A stretch of 64,000 nucleotides of DNA from contig JAHJWB010000022.1 of the NCBI GenBank assembly GCA_018828125.1, positions 186,001-250,000 on the forward strand. Direction: 5' to 3'. The position numbers were made by a program, and so were the translations under genes. The notes under the pieces were generated by a model that searched no databases, was not told the origin of the DNA, and worked only from the letters and a program-made list of their open reading frames with translations. Shown here piece by piece: positions 46,406-56,828 of the stretch (positions are counted from its first letter, which is position 1; every line of letters starts with the position of its first letter). This DNA comes from Gammaproteobacteria bacterium (GTDB taxonomy: Bacteria > Pseudomonadota > Gammaproteobacteria > Burkholderiales > Burkholderiaceae_C).

Positions 46406-47796
46406 GTGCGCCGAATGGCCCGGAACGCGAATCGCGAAAAAGCCGGCCGTCGCTGACCCGGCAGCTTCTGCTGTGGTCGTTGGGCGCTTTGGCGGTGGTA
46501 TGGGGCAGCTTTGTGGTGATGGGTTACCAGACGGGTGTGCACGAGGCCGACGAGCTGACCGACGGCCACCTGGCCAGCGTGACTGCCTTGTTGCTCAATC
46601 TGCGCGCTACCGATGCCATGGAGGGTGCGCAGGTCACGCAGCGCGTGCCCACGCCCTGGCTCAAGTCGCATGACTACCAGCAGTCGATCAGCGTGGTGCA
46701 GTGGGATAGGCAAGGCCGCCTTCTCACACACAGCGGCACATCGCCAGCTCCACCGTTCACGGAGGCAGAGGGCTTTGCCAATCTCACCCTGGGCAACCCA
46801 GCAGCCGTGTGGCGGAGCTTTGCGCAGTGGGATGCGGCACGGTCGCGCAAGGTCATGGTTTTGCTGGAACTGCGCGAGCGCGACGAACTCGCCCAGGACA
46901 TCGCGGAACAGATGATCGAGCCAGGCCTGTGGTTGTTGCCCGTGGTGTCGCTTGCGCTGGGGCTCGCACTGTGGAGAGGGCTGAGGCCGCTGTACGCCTT
47001 GTCGGCGGATGTGGCCGCCCTTGATCCCGCAAGCGCGCAGCGCTTGGCGTCGCGCCACGCCTGGAACGAATTCGAGTCGGTGGTCGCGTCCATCAACACG
47101 CTGCTGGACCGCCAGCAGGCGGCCATGGTGCGGGAGCGCCGCCTCGCCAACGAAGTCGCCCACGAGCTGCGCACGCCGCTGTCGTCCATTGCGCTACAAG
47201 CCAGCGCGCTGGCCGGCGATCTTGCCCCCCAGGCGCGAGCAGAAGCCGTGGCCCGCATCGGCCAGGATGCATTGCGCGCCGGCCATGTGCTCAACCAGTT
47301 GCTGGCGTTGGCACGGGCGAGCCGCGCCGAGCTGCACGAAGCCACGGCACCGGTGGACCTGAGCGCGCTGGCGCGAGCGGTATGTGCCGACTATGCGCAG
47401 GCGGCATGGCAGCGGGGCGACGACATCGCACTGTTGGCTCCGCCTGTGCTCACCTTGCCCGGCCACGCGGTGCTGCTGGATATCGCAGTTCGCAATCTGG
47501 TGGAGAACGCTCTTAAGCACACGCCGGACGGCACCCATATCTCGGTACAGGCGGGTGAAGAGTCGGACGCGGGCGATGTCTGGTTGCAGGTGTGTGACGA
47601 TGGTGGTCGCAGCACCATGGGCGCTGCGGGCGTCGCTGCTGCGCGCAAGGAGGACAGCTTGCACCTGGGCCATGAAATTGTGCGGCGGGTGGCAGACATC
47701 CATGGTGGCCACTTTGGGCCTGCTCCGGCGCGGCCCCCCTTTACCACCTGCTACCGCTTGGTTTTGCCCAGACACCCCATTGCCCACCCCGGTTAA
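46402..47796 (+). CDS. Sensor histidine kinase (PmrB/QseC-like)
   Basis: 464 residues. Two membrane helices (about 20-42 and 173-195) bracket a periplasmic sensor. The HAMP-linker region is followed by the dimerisation helix with phospho-acceptor His254 (EVAHELRTPLSS) and an ATPase domain with N-box NLVENALKHTPDG. The G boxes are degenerate (CDDGGRSTMG; DSLHLGHEIVRRV), as in some PmrB proteins, so its kinase/phosphatase balance may be unusual. It is translationally coupled to the regulator. Confidence 0.9.
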   Translation: MSAPNGPERESRKSRPSLTRQLLLWSLGALAVVWGSFVVMGYQTGVHEADELTDGHLASVTALLLNLRATDAMEGAQVTQRVPTPWLKSHDYQQSISVVQWDRQGRLLTHSGTSPAPPFTEAEGFANLTLGNPAAVWRSFAQWDAARSRKVMVLLELRERDELAQDIAEQMIEPGLWLLPVVSLALGLALWRGLRPLYALSADVAALDPASAQRLASRHAWNEFESVVASINTLLDRQQAAMVRERRLANEVAHELRTPLSSIALQASALAGDLAPQARAEAVARIGQDALRAGHVLNQLLALARASRAELHEATAPVDLSALARAVCADYAQAAWQRGDDIALLAPPVLTLPGHAVLLDIAVRNLVENALKHTPDGTHISVQAGEESDAGDVWLQVCDDGGRSTMGAAGVAAARKEDSLHLGHEIVRRVADIHGGHFGPAPARPPFTTCYRLVLPRHPIAHPG

Positions 47797-47877
47797 AATT
47801 GCCGGTTACCAAGCGGTTACCACCGCATTGCCAGGCGTACGGCGCCTCCCCCTCAACCCAGAACGGACACCACGACC

Positions 47878-48942
47878 ATGCCCCTCGTTTCGATGCGCGA
47901 ACTGCTCGACCATGCCGCCGCCAACAGCTATGGCATTCCCGCTTTCAACGTCAACAACCTGGAACAGGTGCAGGCCGTGATGGCCGCTGCAGACGAAGTC
48001 GGTGCTCCCGTCATCCTGCAGGCCAGCGCCGGTGCGCGCAAATATGCGGGCGAGCATTTCATCAAGCACCTGATCCAGGCGGCGGTGGAAACCTTTCCGC
48101 ACATCCCGCTGGTGATGCACCAGGACCATGGTTCGTCGCCAACGATCTGCCAGGGTGCCATCGATCTTGGGTTTGGCTCGGTGATGATGGATGGCTCGCT
48201 GATGGAAGACGGCAAGACCCCCGCATCGTTTGAGTACAACATGGACGTGACCCGCAAGGTGGTCGACATGGCGCACAAGGTGGGCGTCACGGTCGAGGGC
48301 GAATTGGGCTGCCTGGGCAACCTGGAAACCGGCGAGGCCGGTGAAGAAGACGGCATCGGCGCTGAAGGCAAGCTCGACCACAGCCAGATGTTGACCGACC
48401 CTGAGGAGGCGGCGGTCTTCGTCAAGGCCACGCAGCTGGATGCGCTGGCCATTGCCATTGGCACCAGCCATGGCGCCTACAAATTCAGCCGCAAGCCCAC
48501 GGGCGACATCCTGGCCATCAGCCGTGTGAAGGAAATCCACAAGCGCATTCCCAACACCCATCTGGTGATGCACGGCTCGTCGTCGGTGCCTGCAGAGCTG
48601 CTGGCCATCATCAACCAGTACGGCGGCAAGATGAAGGAGACCTACGGCGTGCCCGTGGAAGAGATCCAGGAAGCCATCAAGTACGGCGTGCGCAAGATCA
48701 ACATCGACACCGATATCCGCCTGGCCATGACCGGCGCGGTGCGCAAGTTCCTGGCCGAGAACCCTGACAAGTTCGACGCGCGCGAGTGGCTCAAGCCCGC
48801 ACGCGAAGCGGCCAAGCAGGTCTGCAAGCAGCGCTACCTGGAGTTTGGCTGCGAAGGCCAGGGCGCCAAGATCAAGGGCGAAAGCCTGCAGGTGGTGGCC
48901 ACCAAGTACGCGCGCGGCGAGTTGGCCCAAGTGGTGAACTGA
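47878..48942 (+). CDS. fba: Fructose-bisphosphate aldolase, class II
   Basis: 354 residues. Metal and substrate residues are present: catalytic Asp83 and Zn-ligand His84 (MHQDHGSS), the Glu-containing VEGELGCLG, His in GTSHGAYKF and [25 protein letters not shown] is the phosphate-binding end of the barrel. Subtype is the CbbA/FbaA-like group used for glycolysis or the Calvin cycle. It ends in a good terminator. Confidence 0.96.
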   Translation: MPLVSMRELLDHAAANSYGIPAFNVNNLEQVQAVMAAADEVGAPVILQASAGARKYAGEHFIKHLIQAAVETFPHIPLVMHQDHGSSPTICQGAIDLGFGSVMMDGSLMEDGKTPASFEYNMDVTRKVVDMAHKVGVTVEGELGCLGNLETGEAGEEDGIGAEGKLDHSQMLTDPEEAAVFVKATQLDALAIAIGTSHGAYKFSRKPTGDILAISRVKEIHKRIPNTHLVMHGSSSVPAELLAIINQYGGKMKETYGVPVEEIQEAIKYGVRKINIDTDIRLAMTGAVRKFLAENPDKFDAREWLKPAREAAKQVCKQRYLEFGCEGQGAKIKGESLQVVATKYARGELAQVVN

Positions 48943-48983
48943 GCGGCTTTCTTGCGGGACGCGGTTCCCTGGTGCAAGTCCCG

Positions 48984-49015
48984 AGCCCGGCCGATATCCA
49001 TCGCCGGGCTTTTTT
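48984..49015 (+). terminator. Rho-independent terminator after fba
   Basis: Stem AGCCCGGC (48984-48991) / GCCGGGCT (49003-49010), 11-base loop, followed by a run of six T. Confidence 0.92.
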
Positions 49016-49144
49016 GTTGGCATGCTGCCTGTGCTGGCTGGAGAGCTCCCTCTACATCAGACAAAGGCGACAGCCATAAGAAAATCTTCATGTAAGCTCG
49101 CGGTCAGTTTGCGCTGGCCGAGCTGTGCAAAGGCCTATCCCCTC

Positions 49145-49876
49145 ATGACTTTGACGATTCCCAAGTTTCGGTTCCTGTTTTCGCTGCCCTGTGCCGTGAC
49201 GCTTGTGGCGTGCGCTCCTATGACCGTGCCCCCCAAGGCGGAATACCCCGTGGGTCGCTCTCGGCTGGTGTTGCCAGCGGGTGCCTGGCAAGACCTAGGC
49301 GCTACCGATGTCGCCTTGCCGTTATTACCCGGCCCCGGCACCACGGTGCCATTGCAGACCCGTGCCGTAGGGCTGCGTGGCGCGCAAGGTGAGTGGCTGG
49401 CCGTGCTGCGTGTGCAGACCAACCGCAGCGGCGATATACCCCGCTCTGTGTTGTGGTCGGGCTATTGCCCGCAGCAAAAGGACGTGATCGTCGACGACGC
49501 TGCCGCCAGCAGTCCGGTGCGCGCGGACTGCCTGCGTTTCAAGCGATGGGCCAGCACCGCCCAGTGGCTCGACAAGAACCATCCCGAAATGGTGACGTGG
49601 CTGGATGGCCGGCAGATCACACTCAAGCAGCCGTATTCCTATTTCAGCTACCGCTATGCCACTGAAGGTGGTGCGCTCGTCCAACTCGATGGTCTGGCGG
49701 ACCACCGCCTGCTGCGTCCCAAGACCCAGAACAACGAAGAATTCCTGACCGCTGGCCGCCCTGCTCAGACCTGGGGTGAGAACCTGGCCCAGGCCGCGCG
49801 CCTGAGCGTTGGCATGGTGGACGGTTTTCTGGCCATTCCACCGTTCCCATTCCCAGCGCCCGTTTCTACCCCTTAG
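49145..49876 (+). CDS. Hypothetical lipoprotein
   Basis: 243 residues from ATG 49145, giving a lipoprotein signal ending in LVAC (Cys23). The mature domain has four cysteines or so in a beta-rich pattern (VLWSGYCPQQKDVIV; RADCLRFKRW) and YFSYRYATEGGALVQL. I do not recognise the family. It is placed between fba and pntA without clear operon partners. Confidence 0.65.
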   Translation: MTLTIPKFRFLFSLPCAVTLVACAPMTVPPKAEYPVGRSRLVLPAGAWQDLGATDVALPLLPGPGTTVPLQTRAVGLRGAQGEWLAVLRVQTNRSGDIPRSVLWSGYCPQQKDVIVDDAAASSPVRADCLRFKRWASTAQWLDKNHPEMVTWLDGRQITLKQPYSYFSYRYATEGGALVQLDGLADHRLLRPKTQNNEEFLTAGRPAQTWGENLAQAARLSVGMVDGFLAIPPFPFPAPVSTP

Positions 49877-49936
49877 CGCCTGCGTTCTCCCAGGCGGCAT
49901 GGCGGAAAACAATCACGACACTAGAGGAGACCTCTC

Positions 49937-51532
49937 ATGCAGACCAGCCACCCCCCGCAGCGCATTGGCGTGCCACGGGAGACCTTTCCGCTTGAAAAGC
50001 GCGTTGCCACCGTTCCAGACGTGGTGGAAAAGCTCATCAAGCTGGGTTTCAGCGTAGCAATCGAATCGGGGGCGGGCGAAGCTGCCAACTTTAGCGATGA
50101 CGCCTATCGCGCAGCAGGGGCGCAAGTGCTGCCGGATGCAGCTGCGCTGTGGTCGGCATCGGACATCGTCTTCAAGGTGCGCCCGCCCAGCACCGATGAG
50201 GTCGCTTTGATGCGTGACGGCACCACGCTCATCGACTTCATCTGGCCCGCGCAGAACCCGGAACTGATGCAGCAGCTTGCCGCCAAGTCGGCCACGGTGC
50301 TGGCCATTGATTGCCTGCCGCGCACACTCTCGCGCGCTCAAAAAATGGACGCACTCACGTCCACCGCCGGCGTCAGCGGATACCGGGCGGTCATTGAGGC
50401 CGCCAACGCCTTTGGTCGCTTCTTCAATGGCCAGATCACGGCAGCGGGCAAGGTGCCGCCTGCCAAGGTGTTTATTGCTGGCGCTGGCGTGGCGGGCCTT
50501 GCCGCCATTGGCACAGCCGCCAACCTGGGCGCCATCGTGCGCGCCAACGATACGCGTGCCGAAGTGGCCGACCAGGTCAAGTCGCTGGGCGGAGAATTCG
50601 TCAAGGTGGACTACGAAGAAGAAGGCTCGGGCGGCGGCGGCTACGCCAAGGTCATGAGCGAAGGTTTCCAGGCCGCGCAGCGCAAGATGTACGCGGAGCA
50701 GGCCAAGGACGTGGACATCATCATCACCACCGCGCTGATCCCCGGCAAGCCTGCGCCCAAGCTCATCACGGCCGAGATGGTGCAGAGCATGAAGCCCGGC
50801 AGCGTGATCGTCGACATGGCGGCCGAGCAGGGCGGCAACTGCGAGCTGACCGTACCCGGCGAGGCCGTGGTGCGCCATGGGGTGACCATTGTGGGCTACA
50901 CCGACCTGGCCTCGCGCCTAGCCAAGCAGTCGTCCACCCTGTACGCCACCAACCTTCTGCGCCTGACGGAAGAGCTGTGCAAGGCCAAGGACGGCGTAGC
51001 TGTGGTCAACATGGAGGACGACGCCATCCGCGGCCTCACCGTGGTCAAGGACGGTGCCATCACCTGGCCTGCTCCACCGCTCAAGCAGGCCCCAGCGCCT
51101 GCGCCCAAGGCAGCGGCTGCGCCGGTGGCTCCCAAAAAATCCAGCCATGGCCCAGGTGCCCCCATGTCCGCCAAAACGCTGACCATCACGTTCGCCGTGC
51201 TGGCCGTGCTGTTCTGGGCCATTGGTGCCTATGCGCCTGTGGCTTTCCTGGGGCATTTCACGGTGTTTGTGCTCGCCTGCTTCATCGGCTACATGGTGGT
51301 TTGGAACGTCACGCCAGCGTTGCACACGCCGTTGATGAGCGTGACCAACGCGATCTCCAGCATCATTGCCATCGGTGCGCTGGTGCAAATTGCGCCCCCA
51401 GATGCAGGTGTAAACGGGCGCCCCGACGGGCTCATCCTGTGGTTGGCGTTCGCTGCCCTGGTGCTCACGGCAGTCAACATGTTCGGCGGCTTTGCGGTCA
51501 CGCGCCGCATGCTGGCCATGTTCCGCAAGTAA
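49937..51532 (+). CDS. pntA: NAD(P) transhydrogenase subunit alpha (PntA)
   Basis: 531 residues. N-terminal NAD(H)-binding domain I ([42 protein letters not shown]) precedes a Pro/Ala linker (about 385-412) and the C-terminal membrane segment of domain II (four helices, about 413-525). This is the E. coli-type two-subunit layout. It uses the proton gradient to reduce NADP+ with NADH. An AGAGGAG site precedes the start and pntB follows after 34 bases. Confidence 0.95.
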   Translation: MQTSHPPQRIGVPRETFPLEKRVATVPDVVEKLIKLGFSVAIESGAGEAANFSDDAYRAAGAQVLPDAAALWSASDIVFKVRPPSTDEVALMRDGTTLIDFIWPAQNPELMQQLAAKSATVLAIDCLPRTLSRAQKMDALTSTAGVSGYRAVIEAANAFGRFFNGQITAAGKVPPAKVFIAGAGVAGLAAIGTAANLGAIVRANDTRAEVADQVKSLGGEFVKVDYEEEGSGGGGYAKVMSEGFQAAQRKMYAEQAKDVDIIITTALIPGKPAPKLITAEMVQSMKPGSVIVDMAAEQGGNCELTVPGEAVVRHGVTIVGYTDLASRLAKQSSTLYATNLLRLTEELCKAKDGVAVVNMEDDAIRGLTVVKDGAITWPAPPLKQAPAPAPKAAAAPVAPKKSSHGPGAPMSAKTLTITFAVLAVLFWAIGAYAPVAFLGHFTVFVLACFIGYMVVWNVTPALHTPLMSVTNAISSIIAIGALVQIAPPDAGVNGRPDGLILWLAFAALVLTAVNMFGGFAVTRRMLAMFRK

Positions 51533-51566
51533 CTCCATAACAACAAGAAAACGAGGAGCACAGAAC

Positions 51567-52979
51567 ATGTCCCAAAGTCTCGCTACCGTCGCCTACCTGG
51601 GCGCGGCCATTTTGTTCATCCTGAGCCTGGGTGGGCTTTCCAATCCTGAAACCTCCCGCCGGGGTAACCTGTTCGGCATGGTCGGCATGGCGCTGGCCGT
51701 GCTGGCGACAGTGTTCGGCCCGCGCGTGAGTCCTGCTGGGGTTGCCTGGATCGTCGGCGCGCTGGTGATCGGCGGCGGTATCGGCCTGTATGCGGCCAAG
51801 GTCGTCAAGATGACGCAGATGCCCGAGCTGGTCGCGCTGATGCACAGCTTGGTGGGCCTGGCGGCCTGCCTGGTGGGTTTTGCCAGCTATGTCGATACCT
51901 CCATCCAGCTGCAGGGCGCAGAAAAAATCATCCATGAAGTGGAGATTTATGTCGGCATCCTGATCGGTGCCGTCACGTTCAGCGGCTCGCTGATCGCCTT
52001 CGGCAAGCTCAACGGCAAGATCGGCGGCAAGCCGCTGCTGCTGCCCGGCCGCCACTGGCTCAACCTGGCAGCGCTGCTGGTCGTGATCTGGTTCGGGCGC
52101 GAATTTCTGCGCGCCGAAACGGTGGAGCAGGGCATGGTGCCCTTGATGGTGATGACAGCGATTGCGCTGCTGTTCGGAGTCCACATGGTGATGGCGATTG
52201 GTGGGGCCGACATGCCGGTGGTGGTGTCCATGCTCAACAGCTACTCGGGCTGGGCGGCGGCCGCCACGGGCTTCATGCTCAGCAATGACCTGCTCATCGT
52301 CACCGGGGCGCTGGTGGGGTCCTCTGGCGCCATCCTGAGCTACATCATGTGCAACGCCATGAACCGCAATTTCCTCAGCGTGATCGCTGGGGGCTTTGGC
52401 TCAGGCGCGGGCACGCCGGCCAAGAAGGGCGAAGCGGCAGAGCCCCAGGGCGAGGCGGTGCCTGTGAGCGCCGCCGAGACGGCCGAACTGCTGCGCGATG
52501 CCAAGAGCGTGATCATCGTGCCCGGCTACGGAATGGCCGTGGCACAGGCGCAGCACACGGTGAATGAAATCACCCAGACCCTGCGCGCCAAGGGCATTAC
52601 CGTGCGTTTTGGCATCCACCCGGTGGCGGGCCGCATGCCCGGCCACATGAACGTGCTGCTGGCCGAGGCCAAGGTGCCGTATGACATCGTGATGGAAATG
52701 GACGAGATCAACGACGACTTCCCGGACACCGACGTGGCCATGGTCATTGGTGCCAACGACATCGTGAACCCCAGCGCGCTGGACGACCCCACCAGCCCCA
52801 TTGCGGGCATGCCCGTGCTGGAAGTGTGGAAGGCCAAAACCTCCATCGTGATGAAGCGTTCCATGGCGTCTGGCTATGCGGGGGTGGACAACCCTTTGTT
52901 TTACAAGGACAACAACCGCATGCTGTTCGGCGATGCCAAGAAAATGCTCGACGAAGTGCTGACCACCCTCAAGAGCTGA
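51567..52979 (+). CDS. pntB: NAD(P) transhydrogenase subunit beta (PntB)
   Basis: 470 residues from ATG 51567 behind ACGAGGAGC; codons upstream belong to the pntA frame overlap. The first ~270 residues are multi-spanning domain II. The C-terminal domain III binds NADP(H): [37 protein letters not shown] and [11 protein letters not shown] are classic motifs. Inner membrane partner of PntA. Confidence 0.96.
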   Translation: MSQSLATVAYLGAAILFILSLGGLSNPETSRRGNLFGMVGMALAVLATVFGPRVSPAGVAWIVGALVIGGGIGLYAAKVVKMTQMPELVALMHSLVGLAACLVGFASYVDTSIQLQGAEKIIHEVEIYVGILIGAVTFSGSLIAFGKLNGKIGGKPLLLPGRHWLNLAALLVVIWFGREFLRAETVEQGMVPLMVMTAIALLFGVHMVMAIGGADMPVVVSMLNSYSGWAAAATGFMLSNDLLIVTGALVGSSGAILSYIMCNAMNRNFLSVIAGGFGSGAGTPAKKGEAAEPQGEAVPVSAAETAELLRDAKSVIIVPGYGMAVAQAQHTVNEITQTLRAKGITVRFGIHPVAGRMPGHMNVLLAEAKVPYDIVMEMDEINDDFPDTDVAMVIGANDIVNPSALDDPTSPIAGMPVLEVWKAKTSIVMKRSMASGYAGVDNPLFYKDNNRMLFGDAKKMLDEVLTTLKS

Positions 52980-53074
52980 CAGGCATAATTTCCCTGCGAA
53001 AAAAGCACGACCGTGCTGAAGGTGACAGCGCGGTTTTCATGGCATCAAAAAAAACTGACTAGGAGACGACGCAA

Positions 53075-54754
53075 ATGACCGACCGCCCATGGCTGGCTGC
53101 CTACCCCCAAGGTGTCCCTGCCGACATCGACACCTCGCAGTACCCATCCCTTGTCGCCTTGATGGACGAGGCCTTTACCAAGTACGCAGACCGTGTGGCG
53201 TACAGCTTCATGGGCAAAGAGGTCACCTATCGCCAGACCGACTCGCTCTCCAGTGCATTTGCGGCCTACCTGCAGGGTCTGGGACTGGTCAAGGGCGACC
53301 GCGTGGCCATCATGATGCCCAACGTGCCGCAGTACCCCGTCACCGTGGCCGCCATCCTGCGCGCAGGTTTTGTGGTGGTCAACGTGAACCCTCTGTACAC
53401 GCCGCGCGAGCTGGAACACCAGCTCAAGGACTCGGGCGCCAAGGCCATCGTCATCATCGAGAACTTTGCAGCCACGCTGCAAAGCTGCATTGCCAACACG
53501 CCCGTCAAACACGTGGTGCTGGCCGCCATGGGTGACCAGCTGGGCCTGCTCAAGGGCGTGCTGGTCAACTACGTGGTGCGCAACGTCAAGAAGATGGTAC
53601 CCACGTTCGACTTGCCCGGTGCCGTGCGCTTCAACGACGCCGTGGCCCAGGGCACGCGCGGCACGCTCAAAAAGCCCGACATCAGGCCCGACGACATTGC
53701 CCTGCTGCAGTACACGGGCGGCACCACCGGCGTGAGCAAAGGCGCCGTGCTGCTGCACCGCAACGTGATTGCCAACGTTCTGCAGTCCGAGGCCTGGAAC
53801 AACCCCGTCATGAAGCAGGTGCCGGCGGGCGAGCAGCAGACCAGTATCTGCGCGCTGCCGCTGTATCACATCTTCGCGTTCACCGTGAACATGATGCTGA
53901 GCATGCGCACCGGCGGCAAAACCATCTTGATCCCCAACCCGCGTGACTTGCCCGCGGTACTGAAGGAACTGTCCAAGCACACGTTCCACAGTTTTCCCGC
54001 TGTGAACACGCTGTTCAACGGCCTTGCCAACCACCCCGACTTCAACACCGTCAACTGGAAGAACCTCAAGGTCTCGGTGGGCGGGGGAATGGCCGTGCAG
54101 GGCGCCGTGGCCAAGCTGTGGCTGGAGAAGACCGGCTGCCCCATCTGCGAAGGTTATGGCCTGTCAGAGACCAGCCCCTCGGCCAGCTGCAACCCCACTA
54201 CCAGCACTGAATTCACCGGCACCATTGGCGTGCCGATTCCTGGCACCTGGATGAAGCTGCTCGACGATGAGGGCAACGATGTGACCACCATCGGTCAGCC
54301 TGGCGAGATCGCCATCAAGGGCCCGCAGGTGATGGCAGGCTACTGGCAGCGACCCGACGAAACCGCCAAGGTCATGACCGACGACGGCTACTTCAAGTCT
54401 GGCGACATCGGCGTCATGGACGAGCGCGGCTACTTCAAGATCGTGGACCGCAAGAAGGACATGGTGCTGGTCAGCGGCTTCAACGTGTACCCCAACGAGG
54501 TGGAAGAAGTGGTGGCCAACTGCCCCGGCGTGCTGGAATGCGCAGTGGTGGGTGTGCCTGACGAAAAGACGGGCGAAGCCGTCAAGCTCGTGATCGTGAA
54601 GAAGGATCCGGCACTGACCGAAGCGCAGGTCAAGGAATATTGCAAGGCCAATCTCACGGGCTACAAGCAGCCCAAGGTGATCGAGTTCCGCACCGAGCTG
54701 CCCAAGACCCCCGTGGGCAAGATCCTGCGTCGCGAGCTGCGCGACAAGAAGTAG
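53075..54754 (+). CDS. fadD: Long-chain-fatty-acid-CoA ligase (FadD)
   Basis: 559 residues. AMP-binding P-loop YTGGTTGVSKGAVLLHRN, the YGLSETSP adenylate motif, FKSGDIGVMDERGYFKIVDRKKD hinge and C-terminal Lys in PKTPVGKILRREL are all present. It activates fatty acids to acyl-CoA for beta-oxidation, with FadD-type length. It is preceded by TAGGAGACGACG. Medium-chain or aromatic acids are possible alternative substrates. Confidence 0.93.
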   Translation: MTDRPWLAAYPQGVPADIDTSQYPSLVALMDEAFTKYADRVAYSFMGKEVTYRQTDSLSSAFAAYLQGLGLVKGDRVAIMMPNVPQYPVTVAAILRAGFVVVNVNPLYTPRELEHQLKDSGAKAIVIIENFAATLQSCIANTPVKHVVLAAMGDQLGLLKGVLVNYVVRNVKKMVPTFDLPGAVRFNDAVAQGTRGTLKKPDIRPDDIALLQYTGGTTGVSKGAVLLHRNVIANVLQSEAWNNPVMKQVPAGEQQTSICALPLYHIFAFTVNMMLSMRTGGKTILIPNPRDLPAVLKELSKHTFHSFPAVNTLFNGLANHPDFNTVNWKNLKVSVGGGMAVQGAVAKLWLEKTGCPICEGYGLSETSPSASCNPTTSTEFTGTIGVPIPGTWMKLLDDEGNDVTTIGQPGEIAIKGPQVMAGYWQRPDETAKVMTDDGYFKSGDIGVMDERGYFKIVDRKKDMVLVSGFNVYPNEVEEVVANCPGVLECAVVGVPDEKTGEAVKLVIVKKDPALTEAQVKEYCKANLTGYKQPKVIEFRTELPKTPVGKILRRELRDKK

Positions 54755-54792
54755 TGCCAAAGGGGCTGCGCGCCCCGTTGGCTCTACCCCTC

Positions 54793-54818
54793 AGGCGGCT
54801 TCGGCCGCCTTTGTTTTT
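54793..54818 (+). terminator. Rho-independent terminator after fadD
   Basis: Perfect 7-base stem AGGCGGC / GCCGCCT closed by a TTCG tetraloop, then TTGTTTTT. Confidence 0.92.
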
Positions 54819-54842
54819 GCTTTCGCCGATACCCTGAAGCCC

Positions 54843-55610
54843 ATGACCACTGCCATCCTCAGCGCCTTGCCCGAAGAGCAAAGCTCACTCGTGGCGCATT
54901 TGGCCCACTCCCAGCGACTGATGCACGCCGGCCGCGCCTTTTGGTTGGGCGATCTGCACGGTCGGCGCGTCGTTCTGGCGCTTTCGGGCATCGGCAAGGT
55001 GGCCGCTGCCACCACGGCCACAGCGCTCATCGAGCGCTTTGGCGTGGCGCGCATCATCTTCACCGGCGTGGCAGGCGGCGTGGGTGACGGGGTGAACGTA
55101 GGCGACGTGGTGGTGGCGCAGGATTACATCCAGCACGACATGGATGCCTCGCCGCTGTTCCCGCGCTGGGAGGTGCCGGGCTACGCGCGCAGCCGGATGG
55201 CCTGTGATGTGGGGCTATCTGCTCTGCTTTTGGAAGCTGCTGGTGCTTGCGTATCAAGCGCTGGCAGCCAATTTGGCTTGAAACCGCAGGCACTCTTCAC
55301 TTCACAAACTCCGCCGCACCGCGCGCACCATGGCTTGGTGGCCAGTGGCGATCGCTTTGTCTGCGCCGCCGAAGAAGTGCAGCGCATGCGCTCTGCGCTG
55401 GAGGGGGCCGGCCACCACGTGCTGGCCGTAGAAATGGAAGGCGCCGCCGTGGCCCAGGTATGCCACGACTACGGCATCCCCTTCGCCGCCGCGCGCACCA
55501 TCTCCGACCGCGCCGACGACACCGCCCACGTGGACTTCCCCCTTTTCGTCACGACCGTCGCCAGCCGCTACGCCGAGCACATGGTGCTGGCATTTCTGCA
55601 GAAACTATGA
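54843..55610 (+). CDS. mtnN: 5'-methylthioadenosine / S-adenosylhomocysteine nucleosidase, carrying a repeat insertion
   Basis: 255 residues, somewhat longer than the usual ~230. Catalytic Glu is in ILSALPEEQS, GVAGGVGDGVNVGDVVVAQDYIQHDMD is the nucleoside/phosphorylase core, VEMEGAAVAQVC binds ribose and the catalytic Asp is in ISDRADD. It hydrolyses MTA and SAH to adenine and a thio-sugar. Residues about 129-144 (LLEAAGACVSSAGSQFG) are encoded by a degenerate copy of the dispersed repeat, kept in frame. A truncated repeat copy overlaps the stop codon. Confidence 0.9.
   Translation: MTTAILSALPEEQSSLVAHLAHSQRLMHAGRAFWLGDLHGRRVVLALSGIGKVAAATTATALIERFGVARIIFTGVAGGVGDGVNVGDVVVAQDYIQHDMDASPLFPRWEVPGYARSRMACDVGLSALLLEAAGACVSSAGSQFGLKPQALFTSQTPPHRAHHGLVASGDRFVCAAEEVQRMRSALEGAGHHVLAVEMEGAAVAQVCHDYGIPFAAARTISDRADDTAHVDFPLFVTTVASRYAEHMVLAFLQKL
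55228..55274. repeat. Dispersed palindromic repeat, copy 6, inside mtnN
   Basis: TTTTGGAAGCTGCTGGTGC then TTGCGTATCAAGCGCTGGC, ending CAGCCAATTTGG. It is orientated as copy 1 and is the most diverged full-length copy, fitting selection on the encoded protein. Confidence 0.75.
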
Positions 55611-55637
55611 AATTGATAGCTGCTACCGCTTATTGGC
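55610..55637. repeat. Truncated dispersed repeat, copy 7
   Basis: AAATTGATAGCTGCTACCGC then TTATTGG: the left arm and part of the core only; the right half is missing. The first A is the last base of the mtnN stop codon. Confidence 0.7.
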
Positions 55638-55734
55638 CGAACGGGCGGTGGCATGGGTAACGGGTAGTGGGCAGTGCGCAAGTGATTCAAGGGGACCTGC
55701 AATAGCGCCGCCCGCCAGTCCCTCCCCCGCGCCG

Positions 55735-55843
55735 TGAATCCGGCGCGCCCCAAATACCAGCGCCACCGTGGATCCGGCTTTGCCGGTCCACCGGAGGCGT
55801 CCCCCCTCGGGGGGGGGAAGGCGCGTAGCGCCACAGGGGGGCT
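55735..55843. repeat. GC-rich palindromic cluster at the corA 3' end
   Basis: Several short inverted repeats in series (GGATCCGGC TTT GCCGGTCC-like, CCCCCCTCGGGGGGG, GGCGCGTAGCGCC), ending at the corA stop. Similar clusters are common downstream of genes in Comamonadaceae. A terminator or mRNA-stabilising role for corA (minus strand) is likely. Confidence 0.6.
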
Positions 55844-56828
55844 ACTTCAACCAGCCCCGTTTGCGGAAATACCACATAGGCCCCAGCGCACTGGCCACCA
55901 TCAGCGCCACCACATAGGGGTAGCCATAGGCCCAGTCCAACTCGGGCATGAACTTGAAGTTCATCCCGTACACGCTCGCGATCAGCGTGGGGGGCAGCAG
56001 CGCCACGCTGGCCACCGAGAAGATCTTGATGATCTTGTTCTGGTTGATGTTGATGAAACCGACCGTGGCGTCCATCAAGAAGTTGATCTTGTCGAACAGA
56101 AACGCCGTGTGGTTGTCCAGCGACTCGATGTCGCGCAGGATCTGGCGGGCTTCTTCGAACTGGTCGGAGTTGAGCATCTTGCTACGCATCATGAAGCTCA
56201 CCGCGCGGCGCGTGTCCATCACGTTGCGGCGAATGCGGCCGTTCAAGTCTTCCTGGCGGGCGATGGCGGCCAGCACTTCACCGGCGCGGGTGTCGGTCAC
56301 GTCGCCCGCCAGCACCTGCTTGCTCACGGCTTCGAGCTCGTCGTAGATGTTTTCCAGCGTGTCGGCAGAGTATTCGGCGTCTGCGTCGAACAGCTTGAGC
56401 AGCACTTCCTTGGCGTCTTCGATCAGCCCCGGCGCGCGGCGTGCGCGCATGCGCAGCAGACGAAACACGGGCACGTCTTCGTCGTGGATGGAAAACAGCA
56501 CGCCCCGGCTTTTGAGGTTGGCGTTGTGCTGGTTCAGGATGAAGGCCACGCGCACCGAGCGGGGGTCTTCGTCGTCATCAATCAAGAAGTCGCTGCGGAT
56601 GTGCAGTTCGCCGTTGTCTTCTTCGTAGAAGCGGGCGGATTCCTCGATGTCCTCGTCCATCGCATCCTCGGGGATGGACAGGCCGTAGTGCTGCTTGATC
56701 CAGCGCTTTTCTTCGAGGGTGGGGGCCTCCAGGTCGACCCAGATGGGCTGGAAGCGGGTCAGCTCTTCCAGGGATTCGATTTCTTCCTGAAACAGCCGGC
56801 CGTTGGCGAGCGTGAAGATGTTGAGCAT
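55842..56828 (-). CDS. corA: Magnesium/cobalt transporter CorA
   Basis: 328 residues. The large N-terminal cytoplasmic funnel domain is followed by two C-terminal membrane helices with the diagnostic selectivity motif YGMNF (about 283-287) and MPELDW after it. The terminal GPMWYFRKRGWLK basic tail is typical. It conducts Mg2+ (and Co2+) as a pentamer. The start has a GGGAG site about 10 bases upstream. Confidence 0.95.
   Translation of the reverse strand: MLNIFTLANGRLFQEEIESLEELTRFQPIWVDLEAPTLEEKRWIKQHYGLSIPEDAMDEDIEESARFYEEDNGELHIRSDFLIDDDEDPRSVRVAFILNQHNANLKSRGVLFSIHDEDVPVFRLLRMRARRAPGLIEDAKEVLLKLFDADAEYSADTLENIYDELEAVSKQVLAGDVTDTRAGEVLAAIARQEDLNGRIRRNVMDTRRAVSFMMRSKMLNSDQFEEARQILRDIESLDNHTAFLFDKINFLMDATVGFININQNKIIKIFSVASVALLPPTLIASVYGMNFKFMPELDWAYGYPYVVALMVASALGPMWYFRKRGWLK

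Noticed and set aside
52980..53074. Terminator between pntB and fadD
   Set aside because: The AGCACG/CGTGCT hairpin is only six base pairs and is not followed by a T-tract.
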